Source: Rotaria macrura
Lineage: Eukaryota; Rotifera; Eurotatoria; Philodinida; Philodinidae
Reading direction: 5' to 3'
NCBI GenBank assembly: GCA_900239685.1
Contig: OENT01000126.1
Location: 124,001-188,000 of the forward strand
DNA: 64,000 nucleotides
The translations under genes were made by a program, and so were the position numbers. The stretch's first letter is position 1. Every line of letters begins with the position of its first letter. The notes below the pieces were generated by a model that saw only the letters and a list, made by a program, of their open reading frames with translations, searched no databases and had not been told where the DNA came from. Below are positions 30,183 through 45,000 of this stretch, piece after piece.

Positions 30183-31853
30183 ATACTTCAATGAACTTTA
30201 TTATGATTGATTGTGGTAATAGCAACAGCAGCCAAAAGCATCTTTTTCATTTCTTTGACGTTCTTCTTTTCTTTTTTTCTTCTTTTTGTCTATTAAACCC
30301 GTATCACCTTTGTATGAATTTGTATGTGAGCAGTGGTGGCAGAAAAACAAAACTCGCTTTTATTTCTTCTTCTTTTTACCATTAAAACAAACAAAAAAAG
30401 CAAACTAACAAACAAAAAGTCTTCTTCTTTCTTATAGAGCTTGCACAACTCATACTTCTTTTCTTCTTCTCTTAAAATTTATCATTTTATGTCTCTATAA
30501 TTAGTTGGTTCTTTCTTTTTTTTTTCTTATTTCTATTATTTAAAATCATACAAATCAAGTATAAAAAATTTTAATAAATATACTACTGAATTAGACAAAT
30601 TGTTTTTAAATAGAATAAAACAAATAATAATAATAATATGAAAAAAATAATTTATATATGTCTCGCACACAATATAACAATAGTGTCAGTAGTAAACAAT
30701 AATCTTTTGATATGATCAAAAAAGAAATGATGACGAATATTGATTGATAAGAGAAATTTTTATCAGTGAAATTCAAAACATTATTCTATCAACTAGGGTT
30801 CTTGTCTGGAGACAGTATCGAAGAGATAATACTAATTTTTATGTGTTAATCTTCTTCACTCGAAAAAACAAAATTCTTGACTACACACAGATGTTTTTCA
30901 TTAAGTCGAAAAGAGAAAGTTTTTAAATAGTCATCCGAATTTCGTCAACTATGTACTGACAAAAATATACTACTATTAGATCAAGATATTTTACGTTTGA
31001 ATGAATTATAACGGTTTTTTCTTTTTTTGAGAAACATTGATGATATTCTATTCCGTATTCATTTTGAATTGTATAGATAGCATTACTAGTTCTGAAGGTT
31101 GCTGTCAAATTTTTCTTCTCTGATAAAAAAACTCATGAAAAACAAGTGTATATATACATCAAATCTTACAAGTACATTTTTCATACGAGATCATATCTCC
31201 ATATCTTGCTAAATACTTCGGTTTTTTGAATCTTCATTTTCGAACTAGTGATACTTCCACCGTTACATTTTCAATACAGTGTTACATTGATTAGGATAAA
31301 TAATGTTTAAATCAATATTTTTCATGAATTGACATTTACGACGAGTATTGTTGACTGTATAAATTGTTGAGATTATCAAGCATTACCTATTCGAAGGCAA
31401 ACGTTGTGTTTTATTATGGTTTCTTTGTTCGTTCAATATTCAAGAAACGTATTCAATACATCAATGAAATAAATAGTCTGAGAAAAGACTATGTATTACG
31501 TAAATATTTATACTGTATATTTTATTGAGATAAAGTTCTACGGTTTCACACAGACATGCATTTTACAACTCTCACTTCGTCTACCATTATCAAACGACGA
31601 AATATATAATGTACAATTTTCTAGCGTCTTCTTTTTTAACCATCCAGCCATACCTGAATTTCACTACAGATTCCCTTATATACCATTGACTTAAAGCACT
31701 CTCCTGTTAGTAATTCAACGATGTTTCTTGCAAAATCTTTTACTTTCACCCGTTCTAGTTCAATCACAAATGGATATCTTTTCAAATTTTCTATTCATGT
31801 TATTTTATTCCAAAAGTTTCCTAATACATTCTATTATACTAAAAATGAAATAT
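30183..31853. other. Tropomyosin 3' UTR and intergenic sequence
   Basis: T-rich and A-rich tracts follow the tropomyosin stop, with AATAAA-type signals around 30590-30620. No coding content was recognised up to the COA7 stop codon on the opposite strand. Confidence 0.45.
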
Positions 31854-32651
31854 CTAATCTAAATTTTTGTGTGTTTCACCAAACACAACGCCAGGTTCAT
31901 TATATTGCTTTTTTAAATCTGCTGCTTTTTGTTTAAAATATTTCTCACGTTCTGGATCTACTGGTACACCATCGCCACGTCGACACATAATAGCAGCATT
32001 GACACAACCTTGAAATATATCTAAATCACATGCTTTAGATGCATAATCAAGTGCTTTCGGTCCATCTTTACTGACATCGCCATGATGTCCATTGAAATAA
32101 GTTGACCAAAGACTTAAACATGATTCACCAACAGATCCTGTACAAGCCTTTTTTAAGTAATCTACTGCTCGAGTAATATTTTTTTCACATCCATCACCGG
32201 CCATGTAAGCAATGCCAACATTATGACACGCTTTAAAAAATCCTAATTCACATCCACGCTCAAAGTATTTTGTTGATAGCGGAATATCTTTTTCCATGCC
32301 TATGATAACGAGCATTTTCAAACGAGAGAATAATTTTTTGTTATTGTCAGTTACCTCGACCGAGAAATGCATATGTACCGTAACGATAACATCCATGACC
32401 GTAATTCATTTCATCGCATGACATTTTATATATTTTACCAGCTGTCAAATGATCATTTTTAATAACTTCATGATAGTTTGCTAGTCGATAACAGCCTTAA
32501 TTATAAAATTCAAGAGATAAACGAAACTAATCATTTGATCAAACGTACCATCACCAAGTTTTTCACTGAAACAAGCAAATTGATATTCGACAAGTAAATT
32601 ATCCAAATATTCTTTATATTCTGCTTCTGATTTCGGAGCGAAATAAGTCAT
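31854..32651 (-). CDS. COA7: Cytochrome c oxidase assembly factor 7-like Sel1-repeat protein
   Basis: Three exons: about 32549-32651, 32355-32495, 31854-32299, giving 229 residues, almost the human COA7 length (231). COA7 is a cysteine-rich, Sel1-repeat protein of the mitochondrial intermembrane space needed for complex IV assembly. Seen: repeated paired-cysteine Sel1 units, including GCYRLANYHE, SCDEMNYGHGCYRYGTY, GCELGFFKACHNVGIAYMAGDG, ACTGSVGESCLSLW, ACDLDIFQGCVNAAIMCRRGDG and a terminal KYFKQKAADLKKQ helix. The first ATG in frame is 32651; the open frame before it has none. It lies 312 bp downstream of RAD23 on the same strand, with an acceptor-like site just before the start. Confidence 0.9.
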
Positions 32652-32659
32652 ATTAATAT

Positions 32660-32680
32660 CTGTCAAAATTTGTACACATA
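32660..32680 (-). promoter_or_regulatory. Acceptor-like site upstream of the COA7 start
   Basis: On the minus strand, sequence ending ATTTTGACAG lies eight bases before the COA7 ATG, and RAD23 ends 312 bp further upstream. This could be the trans-splice acceptor of a RAD23-COA7 transcript or the end of a 5' UTR intron. Confidence 0.4.
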
Positions 32681-32963
32681 CATTTTAACTACTTTTTGGG
32701 GAAGAATTTTTATTGGTTAAAAGATAAAGCTATCATAAGAAAAAGAATCCATCAGTACATTTTATAGAATATAAATAAATTAAAAGTACAAGAGATGCTG
32801 CAAAAGTAAACAGAAAAAAATAGTAAGATTCGTGCAAAAAGCAAAACAAAAACTACTTGTAGTCTTTAGATATTGTCATTAGGATTTTTCTTCTTCTTTT
32901 GAAATATAAGTTTAAGAGAAAATAAAGTATCACCAGTTAGTTACATATTACATAGTATTATCT

Positions 32964-35534
32964 TCAATCGTATGCATTCAAAAGATATTCAACTGCCATT
33001 GCTTCATTGCGATCACAGGCAAGAAACGCTTCGATAACACGATTTTTGTCGAAACCCATATCTTGAATCTAAGACAAAATCAATTGTATTAAAATGTTTT
33101 AGTGTAAGAGTCTTTTTTTTCCAAATGTAAAAATGAAGCCTCAGATGGTAGTGCATGTAAAGTTCAGATCGTCATAGATTTTCTGATACAGGTGAACAAT
33201 TCATCATCACTGGCTGTGCTGTAACTTAGATTCGAACCTTCGTTTAACATCGTTCTTCTCAATTCAAGTAAAACAAATACAAACTCGAATAACGGCTTCG
33301 TGTTCTTGAGTAGTAAGAGAAACATGTATTCCGCCAGAACTTGGATTAATGCCACTATTATTACTAGGAGCAGCCGTAGCTGTACTGGTTTCAGTCGGCG
33401 CTGGACTATGATCATCTTCTGCGGCTTGCTGAAGCAAATCGATAAAGCCTTGTGGATTATCGTCAATCATCTGATCAACAACAAAATAAATAAATAAACA
33501 TCATGACAGAATGAACCAATATATTCTATTTTACTTACCTTAGCCATTGTTTGATTTGTGCCTACTAACATAGTTTTAACTGCTTGCAGTTGTTGTGGGT
33601 TTTTTCGAAGCATATCAGCTAGTTGTCGATAATTCATACTCACACCTACAATGTAAAAGGCATTAAATTTGATTCAAAATTTTAACTCTAAATGTTAATA
33701 GTTCAAACAACGCATTTGTACAAGCTATATATGATAAAATATCACATTTATCTGTAACATTTCAAAAACAAAATAATTAAAATTCTCAACTATTTCAATA
33801 TTGAACATACATAGAATTCAGTCTGCGATGTTGTACTGTGACAGTACTACTGTCAGTTAATAAAATTAACTCAATAGTTAAAAGTGTCTGAATTTTATGC
33901 ATTCCTACTGAGATTGCAAACATCACAAGAGAAGAATGCGAGGATACTGATAAGATCTAAAAATGAGAATGTTTGCATCTGAAAATGATCAGAATTTCTC
34001 AACTATATTGAACGTTTTTCAGACTATAAGCTGTAAGATTATTCCAGAGTTTTGTTAGCTCTATCAAAAATCTTGAACATCTATTTATTTGTTTTTCTTT
34101 TTGAAACTCACTGAAGAAATAGTGCATTTTGATACACTCTTTGAAAATTTGATCGAATCAACAAAAAAAAACATAAAAATCAAATCCTTTAACTTTTCAT
34201 TCTCATATAAATGTATATACTTATAGATTGATGAATTAAGTTGAAAGAGAGACAACGATGTTCTATTTTGAAATTCACTACAATATTGTCTAATCAAAAA
34301 CAGGTATGAATGATCGAATGAAATTGAATTCTTCTTGTTCTACTCGATGTTAATCTACTGCATTTCCTCGGGAATAAACTTCAATTTCAAAACTTTTATC
34401 TAATATTGCTGTTCATACTTCAATTGATACGTTCATGTGAAAAAAAAGATATATAAGTTAACAACCTTCAGCGTCTGAATTGTTGTTGGCAGCAGGTGGA
34501 TTCGATGGTGTAATTTTCGGAGGTGTTACAAGTGGTTGCGGTGTTGCTACAGATATTTGTGGAACTGGAATTGTATAATCGACCTCAGGAATATTACCCT
34601 GGACAAAAAAAAACATAAATATAAAAAATTAATTGTAAAACTTTCTCGATTTAATACTGTTGCTAAGTATTCAACAGCGAGTTCGATAGTATCATGACTA
34701 GCACGTAATGCTTTTTCACAAGACGAACGATCGAAACCCATTGCTATCAAAGACTCTAAAGCTGATTCATGTTCAGCAGAAGACATAAATGATCCTGGTG
34801 TGGGATTTATTGAGCTATCTAATGATGCAGCAGAAGTGTTATCATATGCTGAATTTGGATTATAATTAGTGTATGATGTTGTTGGTGTCAAAGTCTGATT
34901 TCCGAATGAATTGTGTTGTGAATAATTTGGATTCATTGAACTCTGTGGAAATGGTACCTGAGGCGATAAATTTGACTGAAATGGATGTTGTATTGATGGA
35001 TACTCATTCAAGCAATTGGACATCATTGAACCTGGCATTTGTGCCATTCCAAAAGGTAAATTTAATCCGCTGAGAAAAGAAGAAAATCGTATTCAAACAT
35101 GTGTGTAAATCATACGACAAACCCCATAGTATTGTAAGCATTGTATGCCTGGTTCTGCTTCTTTTTTTGCTAGAAAGAAAAATAACAGATTATTGACTAT
35201 AAAAGAAAATTCAGGTACCGGTTTTGGTTTGCCAGCTGCTTGCTTGACAAGAAGAAGATGAGTATCGGGGTCCATTGGGTAGACCTCAAGTCCATCTTCG
35301 TTGTCCATAACTTTGCCTTTATGAAGTAATTTGAGTGTATCGACAGTGTACTTTTCTCTAAGATCATCTCTGGCAGCTATTATTTCTTTCACTCTTTCAA
35401 CCTACAATAAATACACAGCTTGTTAAAAAATGAAACTTCTCGATTTTTGAAAAATGAAAAAAATCTACCGTATCGTTTGCATCACATTCAATTGTAAATT
35501 GTTGATTGTGTAAATTCTTTATTAGAATTTTCAT
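32964..35534 (-). CDS. RAD23: UV excision repair protein RAD23
   Basis: Eight exons: 35469-35534, 35219-35401, 35123-35169, 34658-35069, 34466-34598, 33539-33645, 33285-33470, 32964-33068. They give 412 residues (human RAD23B has 409). RAD23 shuttles ubiquitinated proteins to the proteasome and stabilises XPC in nucleotide-excision repair. Domain order: ubiquitin-like domain at residues 1-80 (MKILIKNLHNQQFTIE, KLLHKGKVM, LLLVKQ); an Asn/Pro/Ser-rich linker; UBA1 (ALESLIAMGFDRSSCEKALR); XPC-binding region (YRQLADMLRKNPQQLQAVKTM, NPQGFIDLLQQA); UBA2 (EAVIRIQDMGFDKNRVIEAF, NEAMAVEYLLNAYD). All expected domains are present. COA7 follows on the same strand. Confidence 0.94.
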
Positions 35535-38500
35535 TATATGATGTTTAATAAAAAAGGAAATCTGCTTCTAAAGGAAAACACTCAGTAAATAGATGTTTGA
35601 TGCATAAAAAAAACAAATTTTCAATTCTGTTCTACCTACATGTTTTTAACAAATCATGATTTCATGCATGACATCTATAGCAAATTTTCAGAATGTCAAT
35701 GAAGACAATAACGAATCATCAACACATTGAATCAAAACAAAATGACGACGAGACAATATTATCTATTATTCGTTGAATTAGAAATTCATTTCTCTTAGCA
35801 CAATTCATCACTACGATCACTATGTCAAGCTTCGTAGTATTGATCACTATACAGTCAGTATGTTATTTTCTAATGTGCAGTTATTTCTCTCGTTTACTGT
35901 AGCGATACTATACATAGCCATCATGACGGTAACGTAAATATTATTCATGCTCACGTGCATTGTATTCATTGGAAATGTAACACTGTTGATATTAAACAGC
36001 GAAGTTTCTCAATGTATATCGCAATGTCTTTTAATATCGACTATTATTTGAAACTTGATAAGTTCTTCATATCATGAACTGATTTTCCGGCTCAAATTAA
36101 TTAGAATTCTATGTAGATGAGATTAAGAGTTTCAGTGAGATAAGAATCAATCATTCAATAGAGTCAAACGCTCATTTTGACCATCTAGAGATAATGATAT
36201 GACAAGACAATTGTGAAACACTGGCCAGTATTCCCCAAGCTATTTGAATAATTCATTCATCATACTATATACATTCGATTCTTTAAATAGTATTTGCTTT
36301 TTTTTCAAAAAGATCTTAATCCAGCTCTTTGTCTATGATTGAAAATTACTAATGTATCATACACGCAATAAAATTATATGTTAGGTATTTAGTAACCGCA
36401 GTTTATTTTCGATTTATGTCATATGCCATTCCTTATTAGTGTTTTTAGTCAGATCTGTCAAATTCAATATGCTGGTGAGTTTGAATAGATGATCTACTCC
36501 AAGAAATCTTTAGCTCCGTGTATTCTTCAGAAATTTTTTTTTTCAAAAAGTATAAAGTCTACTATATTTCAAACTAAATATTACATTTACGACCCAATGA
36601 ATACAATTTATTCAGGCTTCAGATTGTCCCTGCAATTTTAGTTTTCAATCGAATGTTCACCTTTAAGTTTTTCACTCGAGAATACTTGAAAAACACAGTG
36701 AATCAAAACACCTGTGTTAATTTTGATTAGGAATACAACAAACCAAAAGTCTAAGTGTTCGGTAAAATGGTTTGAATTTAGTGTAGATTTGAGTCATCGA
36801 CCGGCATTCGATGCGTAGCCATCAGGTCACGATTTGGCTTCAATGTAACACGAAAACAATGTTGGAGTCATGTTAGATTAAAACTAAATCCCTAATCTAC
36901 TAAAGAGTTGTTGAACCGCTACTTTTGATTCATCGTTCGTTTACTCATGCGGTAGCTCAATGAAAGTTTCCATTTAACTCCTACCTTCAATGATATGTCT
37001 TTGGAAACAAGTTCTTCTGTACAACCATACATTAAGAAGAGAATCAGAAATAAAAAATTAATTGAAAAGAAAGATCAAAAATAATAAATTAAAAGGAAAT
37101 AAGAATCCTTTGATTTTTTTATGGACTCATTGTGTATATGATATTCGTTTGAAATCAAGTAGAGATTATATTGTCTTAAGCATGTACCAGTTAATGATCA
37201 AATTTCTAGTAGATCGAGCGATAACTGTTAATGAATGAATCGTCTTTTAAAAATTCTTAATGATGATCGATTGAATGAAGTTTACAGAGGTTCTATTGAA
37301 TTTTATATAGAACATCAATAGGATCTAAATTGAAAGCATCCTAGAAGCATCTTCTTGTTTTAAGAATTATAATCCTCATATGTTTGATTGGTATTTTCGG
37401 CTAATTGACTGTTTTGTAGATGATAAAGTTTAAGCCTGTTCAAAGCTAAAATCATCCCATCAAAATTATCACAGGTCATCATCTCACATCACATTGCATG
37501 TTTGATTCAGTTATGTCTTGAATAATTCGATAACAAATTACTTCAATCGATCATACATCTCATCTCGGTATACAGGAAATGTGTTATTTTGTTTTACTCT
37601 TACCGGCATATCAGAATGATAGGAATACATTCAAATCGTTTGAGCAAACATTTTTCTAAAGTTGTTTGTTAAAATGTGTATTTATCTCATGTTATATATT
37701 TGACATACTGTAAATAAGACGACAAACTATTTTGTCTCGCTTCTTTATACATGATAGAGACTTGATTAATTGTAGCTAAGGTAAACAAGGCACCGTGATA
37801 TGTTTTATCTTTTTCGACTACAACATACTATGAATATGATCGATTGCATTATTTTATTTCATATTCGTTTTCTTTTACTGTGTAACAGTAATAGATTTTC
37901 AACCTATCGGTCAGAATTTCAAGATAAGTCATCTTGATAGTCTACCTATCATATTATTTATATTAATGGTTCATTTAATGCATTGCATATGTTTGAAAGA
38001 ATGTTTTGTTTTCTATAAACCCTATGGTTTACTATTATGGTTTGTTGTTCAACTTTAGACATATGTTGCTTATTAGTTATATCAACACGTATTTTCGATG
38101 ATCATACGGCTACCGTAACCAGGATTCGTGGTTGTCCTATGATGCAGAAAAAACAGCTCTGCTGCTGGAAGTCTAGCATCATTCGATAATTAGAATAGGA
38201 AGAACAAACATATACAAAATGGGACAGACAGACATGCCACATGGCTGTGAAGCATGAATATGGTGAAATAGTGTATAGGTGTCTGTCATGGATATAACAG
38301 TCCCGTGATATAAAAAGAGGTTGAGTCAATTTTTACAAGTCCGCAGCATTGATTAGTACCATCTGTGAAACATCAGAATTGGCTGTCTTAAAAGCAGGCT
38401 CGAACAACACAGACTAATGAATGAATCTATGTTGGTAACCAGTCATTGAAATGAATAGTGTTCGATACTTAAAAGTATGATTATTTGATCTAGATGTTTG

Positions 38501-39012
38501 ATGATAATATCAACTGAAAAGTTTCACTCAATCATATAGATGATACTGCTATGAAAAATCATTTCAGCTTACATGATATGTTTAATTTATCAGTGGTGTC
38601 ACATTCCAGATTTGATTTAAAAGACCTTGACTGATCGATTCTCTTATGTTATTCAATAATGAAACATGTTCAGAAATGAAGTGCATTACTAACTCTTTAA
38701 ACATATGTCTGTCCCATACGAAAGTGTCACCAGTGTGGGCGGACATCTTATTGAAACCTGAACTCTCTTTCTATGTGTATTTTTCTTCAAGGTCATGAAA
38801 AAACTCTTGCAATTTTTCTTCAATGAATTACTGTAAAAAAGGGGACATTCGTACTCACAAATTTTTCTGATCTAGATGGTGCCACATATTGTCCAGTTAT
38901 TGAAACAAAGCCCTAATGTTCAAACCAATGAACGAATGTTCGTTTGATTGAACCTAAATTGAATCGAATTATAGTAAAATAAAAACAAAACGAAAACAAG
39001 GAGAAACGTGAA
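35535..39012. other. 3.5-kb intergenic region
   Basis: No conserved reading frame was seen between the divergent RAD23 and RSF1 starts. It must contain both promoters. A tRNA-like patch near 36780-36860 was considered and not accepted. The segment near 38100-38400 has somewhat less AT-biased sequence but no recognisable product. Confidence 0.4.
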
Positions 39013-42000
39013 ATGATGGATGAATATGATGATAATCGATTGTTCATAGATCCGGAAATGTTGAAAAAAGAATTAGTGATTTCATTACCAATATTGACTG
39101 AATCTGATATTGAAATGATGTTGAACGGTGTCGACTCTTCGATAGAAGGGTCATCATCGGATGAAGAAGCTAAAAAACCTTGTTTGAAACGTGATCAAAG
39201 ACGACTAAATTTATTAAACAATCCTGATTATGGTGTTATTCTTTGTTTCATCGAAAAATTTCGTTCGCATATCAAAATGAAAAATTATCCACTACGTATA
39301 CTTGAAGATAATCTCTTATGTGAAAAAGAAAAGCGTAAGCATGAAAGGATTTCTTTCTTGGGACGACACCTGAGAAAAACTGTACCTTTTCTTTGTCATC
39401 GGTATAGTTAGCGGCCGTTTTCTTGATTTTCATCTTGGTTTATTGAAAAAAGTTTCATCAGGTAAATTAATCAAACGAGATCAATTTCTTTCAACAATAA
39501 CTAGGGTACGTATAAAAACATAACGTTTGTATGGTTTTTGACAAACGATATTATTACGTTTGCAGTTTGCCCATCGCTTTGATCGTGATGATGGTGATCA
39601 TTTGGATGAACATGGATACGCAAAGTCAAGTGTCGATATAAAACTTCGAGTTTTGAAAGTACGTGAGAGTTCTTGTGTCTTGAATTCAAATTTTTTTAAG
39701 AAAAAAAAAGATTTGTTTTTCGATGGGTCATTGTAGAATTTATTAGAAAAACAATTCGAATGTGATCAAACGATGAAAAATTCAGCCACCAATACACCAT
39801 CGATTGATATGCGCTCAAAACCATTTGGTCGAGATCGATTTGGTGGCTCTTATTGGCTATATACGGTAAAATTTTTTGCAAACTTTTAGCGAAACTCTCT
39901 AATGAAATGTCTATGTGTCGAAGTAGAAATGTACGAGAGCTAAATTTTAGTTTTCGATCTAAGAAAACTTACTCGTGATTACAACTAAGAGAACTTTTCA
40001 TCTATCTATAAAGTTGATAACTAGCAGTTTTCTGATTCATCTCTATTTAGTGCTCTTTCGGGTTCATATGTAATATACGATTGTTTGCTTGAAATCATAG
40101 AACATTTAATATTAATTCTGAATTCGTGTCTGGTTAATTTGTCTCACGTAATTTCAGTCACGATGACTTTGAGGTTAATCGATGTATTATTTGCCAATCT
40201 TGACTTAGAACAATATACTTATAGTAATAAGTATTGGATTAACTATGAGATTTCAAGATCGTTATATTTGGATTTTCTTCTTTTCATTTGATTTTATTGT
40301 GCACTTGAGTCTGTTTCAACATTTTATTTATTCAAGTACAATCTAGATTGAAGTAGTATATATATGTATCTGTCTCTCCTGTAGGAGTCCTTACATAAAA
40401 TTTGAATAAGAAGAACTTGATGTATCGGTTCATCGTATGACCGATTTAATCATAGAGATCTACGCGTACACAATAAAAACGTAGCGTGTGCTGGATGAGT
40501 CTTGTGAAAACGAAACAAAATTACAATGCTTTTGGCGTTAGACTTGTTCCGTTCTCTCATATAGATGATGGGAGCATGATTACTAAACCATTGTTCGTAA
40601 ATCATATACTAAAATTGATCAATCGAGGCTATGGGTATTGTTAATGCTTGAATAAACAAAACATATTTTCAGATCAAGTTCTTGCCTATCCCTTCGTATC
40701 AATGAGTTTGCAAAGAAGACAGATGTTAGGTAAGAAGAATTTATTGAAGCTATTTGCAATTGTGTAAGTATATCTTTAATAGAATATACGGCCATCGTAA
40801 AAGTACGGCTTTTCCATACTTTTCAAGTATTATTGTACTCATTGATCGACGTTAGAAATTTATCCAATCAACTTAAAACTTTCACATAAGACTACTTTGC
40901 TACCTTCGTTCGGAAAACTCTCTCTCTCGAAACTATGTATGCATGTTATTTTTCCACCAGTTAGTGTGAAAATGAACATTAGCTTATGCTTGTTATATTC
41001 AAAGTAGTTGAATACATTCACAAGTGATTTGAACGAGCTACTCATTGATGTCTTCAAAATTTCGTGTTTTACACGTATGTATATATGAGAAACTATAAGA
41101 CTTATTCAAATATTAGTTTCGAACGTATGTTGAATTGTGATAGATTTGAATTCAAAAACTATACTGTCAGATTAGAGAACAAATAAACAATACGACTGAC
41201 ATGATGATTAACTTTGCTCGTTTTTTTCTTTGATATAGGAGACGGATTGTTTTCTACGCTTATTTCGTGAAAATGCCGATAATACGCGTACATGGACTAA
41301 TGTTGCAAAGTAAATTTAATTTACTTCTTATACTTTTTACTTTGTACTCACATTTTCATTTCCGATAGAAATCAAAGTGAATTAGAAAATTTAATCCAAC
41401 TCCTTATAACTGATCATGCAGTACGAAAAAAATTTCCGGGTAACTTTTCTTTGTATCTAATTCTTTTTGCTGTACCATTCATTCTTGATTGATTTAGAAT
41501 GGAAATTTTCCTATGATTCTTTTAATGGTTTATCACCATCAAATGAATTTGAAGAACGTTATTCATTGAAGTTATTCGAAAATAAAAATAGAAATGAACT
41601 TTTAGGTGAACTATGTTCGTCGTTAGTTACACTGCATTCAAGTAAGCAATTACACAAAGAAAAAGACTAAAAATGAAAGACAAAAATTTCCAGGTTGCAT
41701 CAAAACCGAAGATGTTGATTTCGATCCAGTTGTTAATCTTGATCGAGAGTTATCAACTAAATCACCGATAACATTTTCGCCGATAAGCAATATTGAAAAA
41801 AAAAGTGATTCAGGTTTGTTTTAATCAAATATCAAACTCTTGTTTTTATTGCATCTCAGACATTTACAGATAAAACGTCGGATGATAATGAAGATGAAGA
41901 TGACTCAATAAACTCGGTTGAAATTACTGGTAAATGTTTAAGTATTTCATCATCAAGCTATACAAGAGAAGGTAGTTATTCTTTTGGTTTATCACCGAAT

Positions 42001-45000
42001 TCGCAAAGTAATCATTTTCAAAATGATGAATCCGAAAATTCAATAAATAGAATCGAGAAAACACTTAGTCCATTAAAAGATGATAATACTAGTGTTCAAA
42101 CTGTCAAAGTAACAACAATAATAGAACAAGGCATCAAACGTAAACTTGTTGATTATGATGATAGCGAAAGTGAAGAAGAAATGAATGAAAATAGTAATGA
42201 TAATACGATGCAAAATTCTCATCAAACTCCAGTTCATAATATACCAACGACTAGCACCGATTTACCTATCGCATTACGTCGATCCAAGCGTGGTAGTAGA
42301 CCATTTATGGCAGAACTTTCACCAACTTCGTCAAGTACAAGTAAAGGTGCTTCACAAGTAAGCATGATATATTATCTGTCATTCACTTATATGAAACATC
42401 TTCGATTATTCTATTGGCTACAGAAAGAGATCTTTCCTTTCCTTTCATTTGCCTTGCACTTTGTTGTTCAATATTTTGTGATTGATGTTCTCAATTTTCC
42501 TCATGAGCGGTATAGACAGCAACGTATACGCCGACATCCATGCTGTATACCTTTTAATTTCTCACTCAGTTAGCAGACCCAATGGTTTTCAAATATTATA
42601 CTTCACAGAGATAAATTACTACATTACTTTTACACTTTTAGTTCGTTCTTTTTTGATTGTTTAAAAAATGAAATCTCACTATTCTAGAATAGGTATTATC
42701 ATTGAACATAAATCCTATTAAAGTGACGTATAATAATTAGTAAGCCTATCAAAATTGGCTTTAGACAACGTCCAATAGTGGGATCATTTAGTAAAATTTC
42801 ATATTTTTATCGAACTGAATTTTTTGTCATTATCAAAATTTCATTGTCATAAAAGAAAAAAACTTCAGTAGATGAGTGAACTTTTGGTTATTATCAAAAT
42901 CATCAAACCTTTCGATAAAAGATACAAGCCATAACACATTTTCTTAAACGATACTCATTATGGATCATTTGATGCTTAAAAGGATCTAGATTTTTCAGCC
43001 AAGAGATTTACTTCATGTTCAATTTATACATAGTGTCTTGACCACAGTGTAACACATGTTCAGGATTTTTCTATGGGATACGATTGAACAATTATTATCA
43101 GATTGTTTCGACGAAGTCAACGACAATGTAAATGAAAAATGTAGCTTTGTCTGTTTAATAGAGAGTCTATTGATTGTAATTATTACATAGTTTTCGTTAA
43201 TATTTATATTGTTGTTAAGTTATATGTGTTCTTAGAGACAGATAAGGAAGGATGACAAAATCATAGTTCCGTTCAATACAGATATAGGTATTATTAGATA
43301 CTTTACTGTTTCCAAGAATAGTCGTTCAATTTTACTGCAAAAAGAAAAACTACAAAAGGCGAAACATAAATTCCGTAATAATGAAAATGATATGGTTCTA
43401 CAAATGCTCTACAGTTTACGTTGTATGATTGAATAAAATATTTTTAGACAAACATGAAATTCTCTGAGGAAGGTTTTAATTAGTCAGAATTGAAATGTGA
43501 AATTCAAATCCGGATCTCTTAGAGAGAACGTACTTTTAAGATTTCTATGATTCATAATAGCTACGAGACTTTTAATAATAGAAGTTATATGCATTCTTCA
43601 AATCTTCGTTCATCAATGAAGAATTCTTTGTCAATCGAAATCTAGAACTTCGCTCTAAATACATTCTCCTTTCGATTTCTAGAGTTCAAGAAGACAGAAA
43701 TCTGTTCATGAACCATGGAAAAGTCCTCCTCAATCGACAAGAACAAATAGTCGCCGTCAACGTGGTCGTCGTGGTAAGACATCAATGAACGGACATTCAT
43801 CATCAACGTCTGATGAACAGCAACAATTCAATGATGATGAGGATGATTATCATTCTGATGATTATTTACCGGATAAATCAAAATTGGATTATTTACTCAA
43901 TGGAGATTTACCTGAAGAAGATGAGACTGAAGATGATTACGTATCGAATCGTAAAGCGAGAACTGCTGCACAATGTGAAATTTCTTACAAAACATGCACT
44001 ACATGTAAACAAAGCAATCATCCTGAATCGTTATTGTTATGTGAAGATTGCGATGATGCATATCATTTAGATTGTCTTACACCAGCATTATTAGCCATAC
44101 CATTTGATAGTTGGTATTGTCCTTTATGTGAACATAAACGTTTGTGTGATGGTTTGATTGAAAAATTACTTATACTTATCAAAGATCAACAACAATTCGA
44201 AATGAAACGTCGATTATATGTGTCCAAACGAAGAAAACGTTTAACAAATGTTACTGTTAATCTCGATCGATATGTTAAACAACCAATACATGAATATAAA
44301 AATAAAAGTATTATATCAACTGATGAAGAAGAGAATTCGAAGAAAAGTAATTTAATAAATAATAATAATAATAATGGTTATAATCATGATGATGATGATG
44401 ATGATAGTGTTTATGGATCGAAAAATGATGAAAATCGAAAACCGTTTGATCAAGAAGAAAAAGATGAAGAACAACCAGGAACACGTCGAGTACGATCATG
44501 TCGACAAAAACCAAAGAATTATTCCTTTAATGAGTATGATAAAAAAATAAAAGAAGCGATGATTGATGCTGGTGTTAATAAAGAATTAATTGAAATCGAT
44601 TCAGGTATTTCATTTAGTCATGATACGAAAATTATTCATTGTCTCATTGAAAATCTTACAAACAGATGAGTTCTCTAATCTGTATTGAACAAGAATTGAA
44701 ATAAAGTTTGTTCTTTCTTTTGTTAGCCGAATTCTCTCAGATAAAGTCGAGATCTGATCGATAAAAAAGTTGCTGACTGTAAGAATCACTTCAGCCAACC
44801 TACGATATTTCATCAGTTTATGTTTCAAGAATGAAATTGTGTTCTTAATTTCTCGACAATTCAGTGTCTTATTGATAAGAAGCAAGATCATGCACGGTCT
44901 TAATCAGTATTTATACCAGTCTAAACTCAGTCTATCTTTTAGTCTGGACAAATATTTTGAACTGTCATTTTGATTCTTTTGTATCACTGCTGCTTTACTA

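Noticed and set aside
36780..36860. tRNA-like / SINE-head-like string on the minus strand (TGGCTACGC and GGTCGATGACTCAAATC)
   Set aside because: A- and B-box-like segments are only about 25 bp apart, no acceptor stem pairs, and no tail or target duplication is visible. At most a decayed tRNA-derived repeat.
44311..44514. His/Tyr-rich minus-strand frame
   Set aside because: Antisense of Asn/Asp-rich RSF1 coding sequence.
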